A stretch of 64,000 bases of DNA from an uncultured Eubacteriales bacterium. GTDB taxonomy: Bacteria > Bacillota > Clostridia > Oscillospirales > CAG-272. The position numbers and the translations under genes are program-made. Within the stretch, counting starts at the first letter, position 1. Each line of letters starts with the position of its first letter. This document shows positions 7,420 to 16,285 of this stretch, in pieces. The stretch covers positions 1 through 64,000 of the forward strand of contig CATWNM010000001.1 in assembly GCA_958352145.1 (NCBI GenBank). Reading direction: 5' to 3'. The notes under the pieces were generated by a model. It was not told the DNA's origin. It saw only the letters and a list, made by a program, of their open reading frames with translations, and ran no database searches.

Positions 7420-9117
7420 ATGGATAAGAGAAAAACAAAGGTTTATACCTACACCAGAGTGTCAACAGCAATGCAGATTGACGGATACTCTTTGGACGCA
7501 CAGAAGTCAAGAATGAAAGCTTTTGCGGAGTACAATGATTATGAAATTGTAAGAGAATATGAGGATGCTGGTAAGTCCGGAAAATCCATTGAAGGACGAA
7601 TACAGTTTTCCCAAATGATGGATGATATTAAAGAAGGAAAAGACGGAGTTTCTTATGTCCTTGTCTTTAAATTATCCCGTTTCGGGAGAAATGCGGCAGA
7701 TGTTCTTTCGACTTTGCAAATAATGCAGGACTTTGGTGTAAATCTAATCTGTGTTGAGGATGGGATAGACTCTTCTAAGGATGCTGGTAAACTGATGATT
7801 TCCGTTCTCTCGGCAGTCGCTGAAATTGAGAGGGAAAATATTCGTGTCCAAACAATGGAAGGACGTATCCAAAAAGCCAGAGAAGGAAAATGGAACGGCG
7901 GATTTGCACCGTATGGCTATCAGCTTGTGGACGGAAAACTGGAAAAAAACGAGGAAGAGGCAGTAGCAATTCGCGTGATATTCGACCAATATGTGAATAC
8001 CAATATTGGTTCAAATGGCATTGCTAAATATCTGGAAAATCACGGAATACGAAAAATACAACGGCAAAATGGAAAAAATCCTCTGTTTGATGCCCATTTG
8101 GTTCGCCTAATACTAAGAAATCCAGTATATTGTGGCAAAATCGCCTATGGACGCAGAAGAACAGAAAAAGTACATGGAACCAGAAATGACTATCATCTTG
8201 TAGAACAAGAGAACTATTTACTGGTTGACGGATTGCATGAAGCCATTGTTTCCGAAGAAGTCTGGCAGGCGGCGCAGGTCAAATTACTTGCTCAAGCAAA
8301 AAAATATGAGCATGTGAACAAGGGAAAGGATACGAAAACTCATCTGCTTTCAGGTATTGTAAAATGCCCTGTGTGTGGTGCAGGAATGTATGGAAACAAA
8401 TGTATCAAACACAAAAAAGATGGGACAAAGTATAAGGATTTTTATTACTATGGTTGCAAGCACCGTACCATGACCCGTGGACATAAGTGCGATTACAAAA
8501 AGCAAATCAACGAGGAACTATTGGATGATGCAGTCGCAGAAATCATAGTAGCATTGGTCAGCAAGCCTAAATTTGCCGCAATGATGCAGGAAAAAATCAA
8601 TATGAAGGTAGACACCTCCACAATAGATCAGGAGGTTGCGAATCACGAAAAGCAGCTTCGTCAGTATTATTCCACTAAATCCAAATTGATGGATGAAATA
8701 GATTCGCTTGATCCTGATGATCGTCATTATATTAAACGAAAAGTAGATCTTGATGACAGGCTTTATCGAATGTATGATAAAATTGAAGAGGAAGAAAACC
8801 TTCTGGTTGAGGCAAGGGCGAAAAAGCAAGCCATTGAGGCTGAAAAGCTAACCGCAGACAACATCTACAAGGTTCTGATTTATTTTGAAAAACTATACGG
8901 GGTGATGAATGACGTAGAACGGAGAAGATTTATAGAAGCGCTGATTTCAGAAATACAAATCTTTCCGGAGCGCCAGCCCAATGGACAGTGGCTCAAATCA
9001 ATCAAATTCAAGCTACCAATCATTGGGGAAAATATGGAATTAAGTTTGGACAATGATAAGCATGTGGAGTGCATATGCCTGATATCGAAAATCCCCCTCC
9101 ATAATAATCCACAATAA
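7420..9117 (+). CDS. Large serine recombinase (site-specific integrase)
   Basis: 565 residues from ATG 7420 (MDKRKTKVYTYTRVST). The N-terminal resolvase domain has the catalytic serine in YTRVSTAMQIDGYSLDAQK, a conserved region FKLSRFGRNAADVLSTLQIM and the LSAVAEIERENIRVQTMEGR helix. It is followed by the recombinase domain (GFAPYGYQL, GIAKYLENHGI, LVRLILRNPVYCGKIAYGRR) and a zinc ribbon (KCPVCGAGMYG ... YYGCKHR). A coiled coil lies at about residues 420-470. Such enzymes integrate and excise mobile elements without host factors. A start eight codons earlier is possible, but GAGG precedes ATG 7420. The gene probably marks the right end of the element. Confidence 0.9.
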   Translation: MDKRKTKVYTYTRVSTAMQIDGYSLDAQKSRMKAFAEYNDYEIVREYEDAGKSGKSIEGRIQFSQMMDDIKEGKDGVSYVLVFKLSRFGRNAADVLSTLQIMQDFGVNLICVEDGIDSSKDAGKLMISVLSAVAEIERENIRVQTMEGRIQKAREGKWNGGFAPYGYQLVDGKLEKNEEEAVAIRVIFDQYVNTNIGSNGIAKYLENHGIRKIQRQNGKNPLFDAHLVRLILRNPVYCGKIAYGRRRTEKVHGTRNDYHLVEQENYLLVDGLHEAIVSEEVWQAAQVKLLAQAKKYEHVNKGKDTKTHLLSGIVKCPVCGAGMYGNKCIKHKKDGTKYKDFYYYGCKHRTMTRGHKCDYKKQINEELLDDAVAEIIVALVSKPKFAAMMQEKINMKVDTSTIDQEVANHEKQLRQYYSTKSKLMDEIDSLDPDDRHYIKRKVDLDDRLYRMYDKIEEEENLLVEARAKKQAIEAEKLTADNIYKVLIYFEKLYGVMNDVERRRFIEALISEIQIFPERQPNGQWLKSIKFKLPIIGENMELSLDNDKHVECICLISKIPLHNNPQ

Positions 9118-9133
9118 AGGAGGAATATTTTTA

Positions 9134-9631
9134 ATGGGTAAAATTTTCGACTGCGGATTTACAAAAGAAGAAAATTGGTTTCGGTATCGAGCTGGGGCAA
9201 TCATTATAGAAAACGGCTGCGTTTTATTCGCAGGAAATGCAAACGAGGACTATCTTTATTCCATCGGCGGCGTCCATATCGGCGAAACAGCCGAGGATGC
9301 GGTTATCCGTGAAATTTTCGAGGAAACAGGCGTTCATTACGAAATAGACCGTCTGGCCGTGATTCATGAAAATTTTTTTGATGAAAACAGCGGCACGCTG
9401 GCCGGATTGAATTGCCATGAAATTTCCTTTTATTTTATGATGAAACCAAGGGGGACGCAGGAACTTCACAGCAACAGCTATGCATACGGGGCAAAGGAGG
9501 AAATGCACTGGATTCCCATCGAAGCTTTGGAGCAATACAAGGCATTTCCATCATGGCTGTCCGATTACCTAAGCCGGGAACACAGCGGGATCGAGCATAT
9601 TGTCACCGACGATAGACATCGCCGAATATAG
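9134..9631 (+). CDS. Nudix hydrolase
   Basis: 165 residues with a complete Nudix box: GGVHIGETAEDAVIREIFEE followed by TGV (about residues 47-69), matching G-x5-E-x7-RE-x2-EE-x-G. Nudix enzymes hydrolyse nucleoside diphosphates linked to other groups; the substrate is not evident. AAAGGAGG precedes ATG. It lies only 16 nt after the recombinase stop, so it is either the first host gene beyond the element or a passenger. It is intact, so the element did not disrupt it. Confidence 0.85.
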   Translation: MGKIFDCGFTKEENWFRYRAGAIIIENGCVLFAGNANEDYLYSIGGVHIGETAEDAVIREIFEETGVHYEIDRLAVIHENFFDENSGTLAGLNCHEISFYFMMKPRGTQELHSNSYAYGAKEEMHWIPIEALEQYKAFPSWLSDYLSREHSGIEHIVTDDRHRRI

Positions 9632-9695
9632 AGCATATGATCCGTTGTAAACACCGGAAATGAAGCAGCCGTTTTCCTCTGCCAAAGCAAAGTAA

Positions 9696-9728
9696 AAACA
9701 GGCGCCGTGGTAGAAACGGTGCCTGTTT
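9696..9728. terminator. Bidirectional terminator between Nudix and potD
   Basis: AAACAGGCGCCGT (9696-9708) pairs with ACGGTGCCTGTTT (9716-9728) over 13 bp with one G-U. A-rich on the left and T-rich on the right, serving the two converging genes. Confidence 0.8.
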
Positions 9729-9746
9729 CTGAATGAGGGCTTAAAC

Positions 9747-10970
9747 TCAATATAGTTTTTCGCGCTTCTTTTTTACAACCGAACGATAGACAAAAAATCC
9801 CGCAATCAAAACGACGATCACCGCCGCAAGAATATATACGGCCGCACCGATCCCGCCGTCAATCTTTAATTCTTCCCAAAGATCATTGACCAGCGCCAGC
9901 GTGTCGGCATCGAGGTTACGAAAGCTCAGCGCATTATAATTTTCCGCAAAGCTGAAACCCTCGGGATACAAAACTTCCATCGCCTCTTCTCCCATATCTT
10001 CTTTGTAAACCTCGCTTTCATACACTGCGGAGTTCGGCGAAGCGTAATAAATATATTCCGCATTGGCGATAGCGATCTCTTCGGAGAGCATAAAATTGAT
10101 GTAAATTTCCGCAAGTTCCTTATTGGCCGCGCCTTTTGGAATACAAAAAGCGTCTACAAACAAATTGGTGGCAAAGTTTCCGTTCGCATCGGTCGGATAA
10201 TAGAACGCGAGCTTTTCATTGTTTTCAGCCATGGTGAGAAAGTCGCCCGCATAATACACGGCGACCGCAGCCTCGCCCGATTCCATCTTGTTGAACATCT
10301 CGTCCATGAACCAGCCCTGCACCAACGGTTTTTGCGCCTGAAGCTCTGCAAGCGCTGTGCGCCAAAGCTCCGGATCGGTCGTGTTGACGTCGATTCCGTT
10401 TTTATACATCGCCGTGCCGAACGCATCGCGCGAATTGTTGAACTGCAGAATCTTCTTTTTATACTTGTCATTCCACATAAGGTCCCATTTGCCTGTATCC
10501 GCAGGATCTACAACCGTAGAATCATAGATAATGCCGACCATGCCGTATGTATACGGAATAGAATAAGCGTCTTCCGGATCGTAATATAGCCCCCGGAAGT
10601 CCCCGGAAATATACGCATAGTTTGGAATGTTGGAAAAATCGAGCTTTTCCAGCATCCCCTCCGCAATCATGCGCTCGATCATATAATCCGAAGGGATGAT
10701 CACATCATAACCGGCCACGCCGCTTTTGAGCTTTGCATACAAGTCCTCGTTGCTCGCATAGGTCGTATAGATCACGTCTATGCTTTCGCCGTAAGTTTCC
10801 TCATAATATTTTTCAAACTCGGCGTTGACATCCAGCGATCCCTCGCTGCCATCGGAAATATACTCGCCCCAATTATAGACGTTCAGCACACGGTCCGCCG
10901 CAAACGCGGGCAGAGACAACAGCATAAAGAGCGCGGCGGCCGCCAGCGCAATATAAATTATTTTTTTCAT
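9747..10970 (-). CDS. potD: Spermidine/putrescine-binding protein with C-terminal membrane anchor
   Basis: 407 residues. The N terminus is a signal peptide (MKKIIYIALAAAALF, cleavage likely after PAFA), with no lipobox cysteine. The mature part begins RVLNVYNWGEYISDGS, the hallmark of PotD/PotF, with the usual YDVIIPSDYMIERMI and PYTYGMVGIIYDS segments. Gram-positive PotD proteins are normally lipoproteins; here the C terminus carries a hydrophobic helix (AAVYILAAVIVVLIAGFFVY, about residues 375-394) followed by a basic tail VVKKKREKLY. This suggests anchoring by a C-terminal helix instead. The stop is next to a bidirectional terminator, and it is the last gene of potABCD, one nt after potC. 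Confidence 0.9.
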   Translation of the reverse strand: MKKIIYIALAAAALFMLLSLPAFAADRVLNVYNWGEYISDGSEGSLDVNAEFEKYYEETYGESIDVIYTTYASNEDLYAKLKSGVAGYDVIIPSDYMIERMIAEGMLEKLDFSNIPNYAYISGDFRGLYYDPEDAYSIPYTYGMVGIIYDSTVVDPADTGKWDLMWNDKYKKKILQFNNSRDAFGTAMYKNGIDVNTTDPELWRTALAELQAQKPLVQGWFMDEMFNKMESGEAAVAVYYAGDFLTMAENNEKLAFYYPTDANGNFATNLFVDAFCIPKGAANKELAEIYINFMLSEEIAIANAEYIYYASPNSAVYESEVYKEDMGEEAMEVLYPEGFSFAENYNALSFRNLDADTLALVNDLWEELKIDGGIGAAVYILAAVIVVLIAGFFVYRSVVKKKREKLY

Positions 10971-10971
10971 T

Positions 10972-11796
10972 TCAATCCTCCAAAGTTACAGTCGCTTTCG
11001 GCAATTTCGCTTGTTTTTTATCCCGTCCGGCAAGGTTGGACAAAAGCAGCAAAACCAAAACCGCAATAAAAATCAGGGTGGAAAGCGCATACATATCCGG
11101 CGTGACACGCTTTTTCGTCATAGAATAAATACGGATCGGCAGCGTTTCAAAACCGTTTCCGGTTGTAAAATAACTGATCACAAAATCATCAAGCGAAAGT
11201 GTAAATGCCATGATCAGACCGGATATGACGCCGGGCATAATCAAAGGGAGTTCCACTTTCCAGAATGCCTGAAACGGCGTGCAGCCAAGATCCATTGCCG
11301 CCTCTGTCAAATGCTGATCCATCTGTCGGATTTTCGGCGTGACGGAAAGGATAACATAAGGCAGGTTAAACGTGACGTGCGCGATCAGCACAGTCGTAAA
11401 GCTCAAACTGGCGGATAGTCCCAGCCGTGTGCAGACAAACACAAAAAGCAGCATCATGGAAATTCCGGTCACGATGTCCGGATTCATCATCGGGATATTG
11501 GTAACGGTCATGACCGCCCCACGCACGTATCTGCTTTTCAGCCGCGCCAGGCCCACTGCCGCCGCTGTTCCGATCAGCGTCGCAATCAAAGAAGAAAGCA
11601 CCGCTAAAATCAGCGTATTTTTTAAAGCGGTCAGCGTTGCCCCGTCCCGGAAAAGCTCTCGGTACCAATACAGCGAAAAGCCCGCAAATACGCCGGTCGA
11701 ATTGGCTCGGTTAAACGAAAACAAAACCATCACCGCAATCGGCGCATACAAAATTACAAAAATCAGTGCGGTATAAATTTTTGGGAGCGCTTTCAT
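10972..11796 (-). CDS. potC: Spermidine/putrescine ABC transporter permease PotC
   Basis: 274 residues, six hydrophobic segments and the binding-protein-dependent permease signature near DLGCTPFQAFWKVELPLIMP (EAA loop, about residues 168-187). The N terminus reads LYAPIAVMVLFSFNRANSTG, as in PotC. It forms the membrane channel with PotB and is energised by PotA. It overlaps potB by 4 nt and ends one nt before potD, indicating one transcript. Confidence 0.9.
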   Translation of the reverse strand: MKALPKIYTALIFVILYAPIAVMVLFSFNRANSTGVFAGFSLYWYRELFRDGATLTALKNTLILAVLSSLIATLIGTAAAVGLARLKSRYVRGAVMTVTNIPMMNPDIVTGISMMLLFVFVCTRLGLSASLSFTTVLIAHVTFNLPYVILSVTPKIRQMDQHLTEAAMDLGCTPFQAFWKVELPLIMPGVISGLIMAFTLSLDDFVISYFTTGNGFETLPIRIYSMTKKRVTPDMYALSTLIFIAVLVLLLLSNLAGRDKKQAKLPKATVTLED

Positions 11797-12620
11797 ACGA
11801 CCACTCCTCCCTCATCATCGGAATACCGGTTCATAACCGCCATGGATATCAAAATAACGATCATCAAAACCAACGACATAGCCGCACCGAGATTATAGTT
11901 GTATGCGCTTTGAAACTGCCGTTCAATCGTATCGCCGATCAAGTCGAAATTGCCGCCGCCGAGCTTCTGTGAAATATAAAAAGTGCTGACCGAAGGAACA
12001 AACACCATCGTGATCCCCGAAACCACGCCAGAACGGCTGAGCGGCATAACCACTTTAAAAAAAGTCTGCGCAGGTGTACACCCAAGATCGGCCGCCGCCT
12101 CAAGCAAGCGCCGGTCCAGTTTGGAAAGCGCCGTATAAATTGGTAAAACCATATACGGCAGATAGTTATACACCATACCGAAGATAACAGCGCCGGCCGT
12201 GTTGATCATATGAACTGGTTTTAACCCGGCAGCACGGAGCAGAGAATTTAAAAAACCCGTATCCTCTATAATCGCCATGATCGAATACGTGCGGATCAAA
12301 AAATTCATCCACATCGGAAGCATAATTAGCATAATATAAATTTTTTGCGATCCGGGCTTGGCTCGGGCGACGGCATACGCCAGCGGATAAGCTACCAAAA
12401 GACAAATAGCCGTAGCTGCCAGCGCAAAACTCGCAGAACGCATAAAAATATCGGCATAACTTGCGCTGCCAAGCTGTTTGATATTGCCCAGCGTGAAGCT
12501 GCCGTTTCTGTCTGTAAACGCATAATACAGAACAAATGCGAGCGGCGCCAAAATGAAAAGCACAGACCAGAGCACATACGGCGCAGACATCAGGCGCGCC
12601 ATCAGAGACTTACTGCGCAT
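11793..12620 (-). CDS. potB: Spermidine/putrescine ABC transporter permease PotB
   Basis: 275 residues from ATG 12620 (MRSKSLMARLMSAPYVLW). A longer frame exists, but GGGGAGGG lies just before this ATG inside the end of potA. It has six membrane segments and the EAA loop ADLGCTPAQTFFKVVMPLSR. It is the partner of PotC in the importer. It overlaps potA by 11 nt, consistent with translational coupling. Confidence 0.88.
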   Translation of the reverse strand: MRSKSLMARLMSAPYVLWSVLFILAPLAFVLYYAFTDRNGSFTLGNIKQLGSASYADIFMRSASFALAATAICLLVAYPLAYAVARAKPGSQKIYIMLIMLPMWMNFLIRTYSIMAIIEDTGFLNSLLRAAGLKPVHMINTAGAVIFGMVYNYLPYMVLPIYTALSKLDRRLLEAAADLGCTPAQTFFKVVMPLSRSGVVSGITMVFVPSVSTFYISQKLGGGNFDLIGDTIERQFQSAYNYNLGAAMSLVLMIVILISMAVMNRYSDDEGGVVV

Positions 12621-13734
12621 CTTTGCCGCCCTCCCCTGCCGCGGCGGACACATCCAGTTCGTCTATATACGAAGAATAGTCGCCGTAAAGATCGGAATAC
12701 TTTGATTTTTTCATAACGTGGATTTCATGCGGCAGGATTCGCAGTCCAACCACGGCACCTGGTTCGGCATAATCCGTCGTCTGCACCATCCATTTGAATC
12801 CATCCACATCCACAATAATTTCATAATGCACGCCCTTAAACGTCACGGTGTCCACCACGCCATGGATCGGCACGGCGTCCACGCCGACGATATCGACGTC
12901 TTCAGGCCGGATGACCACATCCACTGGCTCATCTTTTTCAAAGCCGCTGTCCACGCATTCCAGCGTGCGGCCAGCAAATTCAACAAGCTTATCCGCGTGC
13001 ATGATACCGTCCAATATATTGCTCTCGCCGATAAAATCCGCCACGAAAGCGTTGACAGGCTCGTTATAGATGTCCTCAGGCGTGCCGATCTGCTGAATGA
13101 GGCCGTTGTCCATGACCACCACCGTATCGCTCATCGAGAGCGCTTCCTCTTGGTCGTGCGTCACATAAACAAACGTAATACCCATCTTCTGCTGTATTTT
13201 TTTCAATTCGACCTGCATTTCCTTTCGCAGCTTCAGATCCAGCGCGCCGAGCGGCTCGTCAAGAAGCAGGACTTTCGGGCTGTTTACAAGTGCCCGTGCA
13301 ATGGCTACCCGCTGCTGCTGTCCGCCTGACAAGGTTTCTACATTTCTTTTTTCAAACCCGCTGAGGTTGACAATTTTCAGCATCTCCTTGACTCTCACTG
13401 AAATTTCCTTTTCGCCCCGCTTGGCCAGCCGGAGCGCGAAGGCGACGTTCTCGTATACGTTCAAATGCGGGAACAGCGCGTACTTCTGGAAGACCGTATT
13501 TACGGTCCGCTTATAGGGAGGCAAATCATTTATGCGTCTGCCGTCAAAATAAACGTCCCCCTCATCCGGCGTTTCAAAACCGCCAATGATGCGCAGTGTT
13601 GTCGTCTTGCCGCAGCCGGAGGGACCCAGGAGCGTAACGAATTCCTGATCGCGGATATACAGATTGATATTTTTCAACACCTGTGTATCTTCAAAGGATT
13701 TCGATACGTTTTTCAGTTCAATAAGCCTGCTCAT
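12610..13734 (-). CDS. potA: Spermidine/putrescine ABC transporter ATP-binding protein
   Basis: 374 residues from ATG 13734 (MSRLIELKNVSKSF); upstream codons in frame are in the 5' UTR. Walker A is GPSGCGKTT, the Q-loop region is TVFQKYALFPHL, the signature is LSGGQQQR, and Walker B is VLLLDEPLGALD. A TOBE-type regulatory domain follows (VVIRPEDVDIVG and on). It drives import of polyamines through PotB/PotC. First gene of potABCD, with a strong promoter about 100 nt upstream. Confidence 0.92.
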   Translation of the reverse strand: MSRLIELKNVSKSFEDTQVLKNINLYIRDQEFVTLLGPSGCGKTTTLRIIGGFETPDEGDVYFDGRRINDLPPYKRTVNTVFQKYALFPHLNVYENVAFALRLAKRGEKEISVRVKEMLKIVNLSGFEKRNVETLSGGQQQRVAIARALVNSPKVLLLDEPLGALDLKLRKEMQVELKKIQQKMGITFVYVTHDQEEALSMSDTVVVMDNGLIQQIGTPEDIYNEPVNAFVADFIGESNILDGIMHADKLVEFAGRTLECVDSGFEKDEPVDVVIRPEDVDIVGVDAVPIHGVVDTVTFKGVHYEIIVDVDGFKWMVQTTDYAEPGAVVGLRILPHEIHVMKKSKYSDLYGDYSSYIDELDVSAAAGEGGKDAQ

Positions 13735-13831
13735 TTTCTTAGAGTTTATACACATCCTTTTTAACCGATTAAACCCCGGGAAACATACCGGAATGCCCCC
13801 GTATTTTCCCCCGTGATTCATGTCGAAAACC

Positions 13832-13860
13832 ATTATATAAAAAAGCGCTGCAAAATGCAA
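13832..13860 (-). promoter_or_regulatory. Promoter of potABCD
   Basis: On the reverse strand TTGCAT (13860-13855), a 17-bp spacer and TATAAT (13837-13832). Transcription would start near 13825, about 90 nt before potA. Confidence 0.7.
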
Positions 13861-14025
13861 TAGGTTTTTCAAAAAAAATACGCATTTTTTGGGAATCTGC
13901 CGCTTTGAGATTTGATTTTCCGTGAATACATGCGTTTTCTTCAATCAAATCGTTTGTTTTCTCAAAAAACCTTTTATTTTCTTTTGAATTCTTCGATTTT
14001 GATTGAGAATCCCAAGATGTGTTAA

Positions 14026-14080
14026 GATGCACAAACACGCACACAAAAACAAGGCGTTTTTGTGTGCGTGTTTGTGCATC
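14026..14080. repeat. Perfect 25-bp inverted repeat with 5-nt loop
   Basis: Arm 14026-14050 (GATGCACAAACACGCACACA then AAAAC) is exactly complementary to 14056-14080; the loop is AAGGC. There is no T tract on either side. It lies in a 600-bp gene-free stretch (13735-14334) between potA and the VanY-like gene. It could be an RNA hairpin, a protein-binding site or a mobile palindrome. Confidence 0.85.
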
Positions 14081-14213
14081 GCCGCAACAACTGCATAGGA
14101 TCACGTTCACAAAAAGCCGTCGGCAGTACCTGCAAAGCAACGAAAGCTTTTTGAGAAAAGCGTGGTGCACCAGCCGCACACCCGCAGGGGCGGCGATTTC
14201 TAAGCAATAATAC

Positions 14214-14258
14214 GCATAAAGAGCGGAACAATCCGCTCTTTATGCACAATTTTTTATT
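14214..14258 (+). terminator. Terminator pointing right with no gene before it
   Basis: GCATAAAGAGCGGA (14214-14227) pairs perfectly with TCCGCTCTTTATGC (14232-14245), followed by ACAATTTTTTATTTTA. The T tract is on the plus strand, where no gene lies upstream for more than 4 kb. It may end a small RNA, or serve weakly as the terminator of the reverse-strand VanY gene. Confidence 0.6.
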
Positions 14259-14334
14259 TTATTTTTCTTTATATGCTTTTCAACGTCTGAGCCCCATAAA
14301 AAATCATCTGCTGAAACGGACAAAGCGGACTCGT

Positions 14335-15594
14335 TCATTTTGTTTCTCCGCTTTCCAGATAGTCTATATATTCCTCGAGACACATATCCAGCCGATGCAT
14401 CTCCGATGCATGATAACGCCCCACAAACCGGTAATGCCAAGGCTCAAAGCTATATCCCGTAATCTCTTCTTTTCCCTCCGGAAAACGCAAAATAAACCCA
14501 AATTTATAAGCGTTGTCACACAGCCAGGCGTACACTTTCTCCTTTGCGAAGCGCTGGGAGGCGCTTGGCAGATTGTGCATGTCGCAGCACAGGCCCGTTT
14601 GATGCTCGCTCGTGCCCGGACGCGCCGAATACGTATCTACAACTTTCTGCGCTTCTTCGCGGCTGAGCCCTCCGGCCATTTCCTGTTCAGTATACAGATT
14701 ATACAGATACACCTGCTTGTCATACGAACGATAACCGCTGGTAACCGACACATCGGTATAGCCTGCCGCACGCATTTCGATATACAAAGCTTCCAGCGCT
14801 TTTTCCGCCGTCTCCACCATACGCTCGGTGCGGTCAGAGCGAGAATCTTTGATATCCACCAGATCGGACGGAACAAAATCTGCGTCAACCGTCTTTTCCC
14901 GATTGACCAAAATCAGAAAACCGTCCACATCTTCAGGACACATATACGGTTCATAAGCGGAAAGATCCGTCAGAAATTCATAAACCGGCGCGACCTTAAT
15001 ATCGCTCGCGTTCGGCTGATCCAGCGTTTCATCTCCCTTGACCGAAAAAGCGGGATCCGAATAAAGCGGATTGTCTTTCGTACTGGCGTTATACTGACCG
15101 CGCGAAACAATGACCTTTCCGTTTTCCTGAAGAACTTCAATGCCGCCCATAAACTGACTGACAAATTGAAGCGGCGCATACAGCTTGCCGTCAAGCAGGC
15201 GCGCCTCAGCCATCATGTCTACAGAAGCGCCGTTAACGTCTGCAGTCTTGCTTCCGGCTTGCAGCGTAATACGTTCATCCGAATTTCCGGCATAATAAGT
15301 TTTCTCGCTTTCGCTGCCGGTCACGGTCATTTCACAAAGCAGCGCAATATCATCAAAGCAAACCATCAGTTCGCCGCCGGAGTACGCCGCCTCTGCAGAA
15401 AGCGTATAACTGTTCTTGCCGATCGTATATTCAACGCCCGGCTTCCGGCCGCCGCCGAAAAAATCAAAAATGAAAAAAAGCAGCACGATCGCCGCCAAAG
15501 CAAAAAACACGGTAAAGAAAACGGCGCCGGCACTGCTTCCATTTTTTTGCCGGGACGCCGGCCTTCTTTTCTGCGCATTCTGATTATTTTGCAT
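14335..15594 (-). CDS. VanY-like D,D-carboxypeptidase with stalk domain
   Basis: 419 residues from ATG 15594 after AGGAGGATAT. The protein has a basic cytoplasmic N terminus, one membrane helix (VFFTVFFALAAIVLLFFIFD, about residues 24-43), a domain like the copper amine oxidase N-terminal type (KLYAPLQFVSQFMGGIEVL), and a C-terminal M15B peptidase domain. Catalytic motifs are SGYRSYDKQ, SEHQTGLCCDMH and FEPWHYRFVG, carrying the expected zinc ligands His, Asp and His and the Glu base. It would trim D-Ala from peptidoglycan stems outside the membrane. Standard members have GLAVD at the second motif; here it is GLCCD. VanY-like in fold only: nothing indicates vancomycin resistance. Confidence 0.85.
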   Translation of the reverse strand: MQNNQNAQKRRPASRQKNGSSAGAVFFTVFFALAAIVLLFFIFDFFGGGRKPGVEYTIGKNSYTLSAEAAYSGGELMVCFDDIALLCEMTVTGSESEKTYYAGNSDERITLQAGSKTADVNGASVDMMAEARLLDGKLYAPLQFVSQFMGGIEVLQENGKVIVSRGQYNASTKDNPLYSDPAFSVKGDETLDQPNASDIKVAPVYEFLTDLSAYEPYMCPEDVDGFLILVNREKTVDADFVPSDLVDIKDSRSDRTERMVETAEKALEALYIEMRAAGYTDVSVTSGYRSYDKQVYLYNLYTEQEMAGGLSREEAQKVVDTYSARPGTSEHQTGLCCDMHNLPSASQRFAKEKVYAWLCDNAYKFGFILRFPEGKEEITGYSFEPWHYRFVGRYHASEMHRLDMCLEEYIDYLESGETK

Positions 15595-15602
15595 ATATCC
15601 TC

Positions 15603-16154
15603 CTATTTTGTTTCCAGCGCGAAAAAATACGGTGCCGCCGGAGAATTGACAATCTGTACTTTTGACACGCACATTTTCCGGCGGTCAAGCCCTGCGAAAT
15701 ACTGTGCAAGCGCTTCTCCTTCCGCAGCCCCTTCCGCATGCCCGGGGTATACGGCAACCAGCAAAACCGCATCTTCGTCTAAAATTGAAACTGCCGCGTG
15801 CACGGCTTTTAGCGTACTTTCCCGGCACGTCGTAAATTCCTTGCGCCCGCTGCCGGGAAGATAGCCCAAATTGAACATGCCTGCTTTGACTGGTGTATGA
15901 ATATACGCTTTCAGGTTCTCATGGCTGTCGCAAATCAACGTGTAATTGGAAAGGCAAGCCTGTTCCAACCGCTTTCGTGTCGCTTCCAGCGCCTGCGTCT
16001 GCACGTCAAACGCATATACATGCCCCGTATTGCCGACTGTCCGGCACAGAAACTCGGTATCGTTTCCGTTGCCCATTGTAAAATCGGCAGCCGTATCTCC
16101 TGCGCCCAAATGACGCAGAATCAACTGCTTATGCATGTCCAATAAATCTATCAT
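15603..16154 (-). CDS. mnmM: tRNA wobble-uridine methyltransferase MnmM-like (YtqB family)
   Basis: 183 residues from ATG 16154 (MIDLLDMHKQLIL), chosen because GGTGG lies upstream; an in-frame start 19 codons earlier is less supported. Class I SAM fold with ADFTMGNGNDTEFLCRTVG as motif I, AFDVQTQALEAT as the acidic ribose-binding loop, FNLGYLPGSGRKEFTT and VAVYPGHAEGAAEGEAL. These segments are characteristic of the YtqB/MnmM family, which makes mnm5(s2)U34 in tRNA. The stop is 8 nt before the VanY-like gene, suggesting co-transcription. Confidence 0.82.
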   Translation of the reverse strand: MIDLLDMHKQLILRHLGAGDTAADFTMGNGNDTEFLCRTVGNTGHVYAFDVQTQALEATRKRLEQACLSNYTLICDSHENLKAYIHTPVKAGMFNLGYLPGSGRKEFTTCRESTLKAVHAAVSILDEDAVLLVAVYPGHAEGAAEGEALAQYFAGLDRRKMCVSKVQIVNSPAAPYFFALETK

Positions 16155-16285
16155 TCCATTTACACCACCAAAATCGACCGCATCTGCATATTCCGCCCAC
16201 AAAAAACGCATCGCGGCACACCGCTTTTTCCGCCATACGGCGTGCCGCTTTTTATGTACATTTTATCACACGCACGCTGCCGCTG

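Larger units (their letters stand above)
1..9117. mobile_element. Right part of an integrative/mobilizable element
   Basis: This stretch is visibly different from the rest: it is AT-richer, has two copies of a small sigma-like gene, a third related gene, drug-resistance-type cargo, and ends in a large serine recombinase. Small sigma-region-4-like genes close to a recombinase are common in conjugative and mobilizable elements of gut Clostridia. No relaxase or conjugation gene is present, so either those lie to the left of the window or this is a reduced or nested element. The left boundary is outside the window. The right boundary is inferred to be near the recombinase stop, because the next gene (Nudix) sits 16 nt on and the following genes look like host chromosome. 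No attachment site could be proven. Confidence 0.65.

Noticed and set aside
9118..9133. Attachment site at the recombinase end
   Set aside because: No matching core could be identified inside the window because the left end of the element is not present.
14242..15864. 540-codon plus-strand frame opposite the VanY-like and MnmM genes
   Set aside because: It is antisense to two genes with clear catalytic motifs and its protein is basic and featureless.
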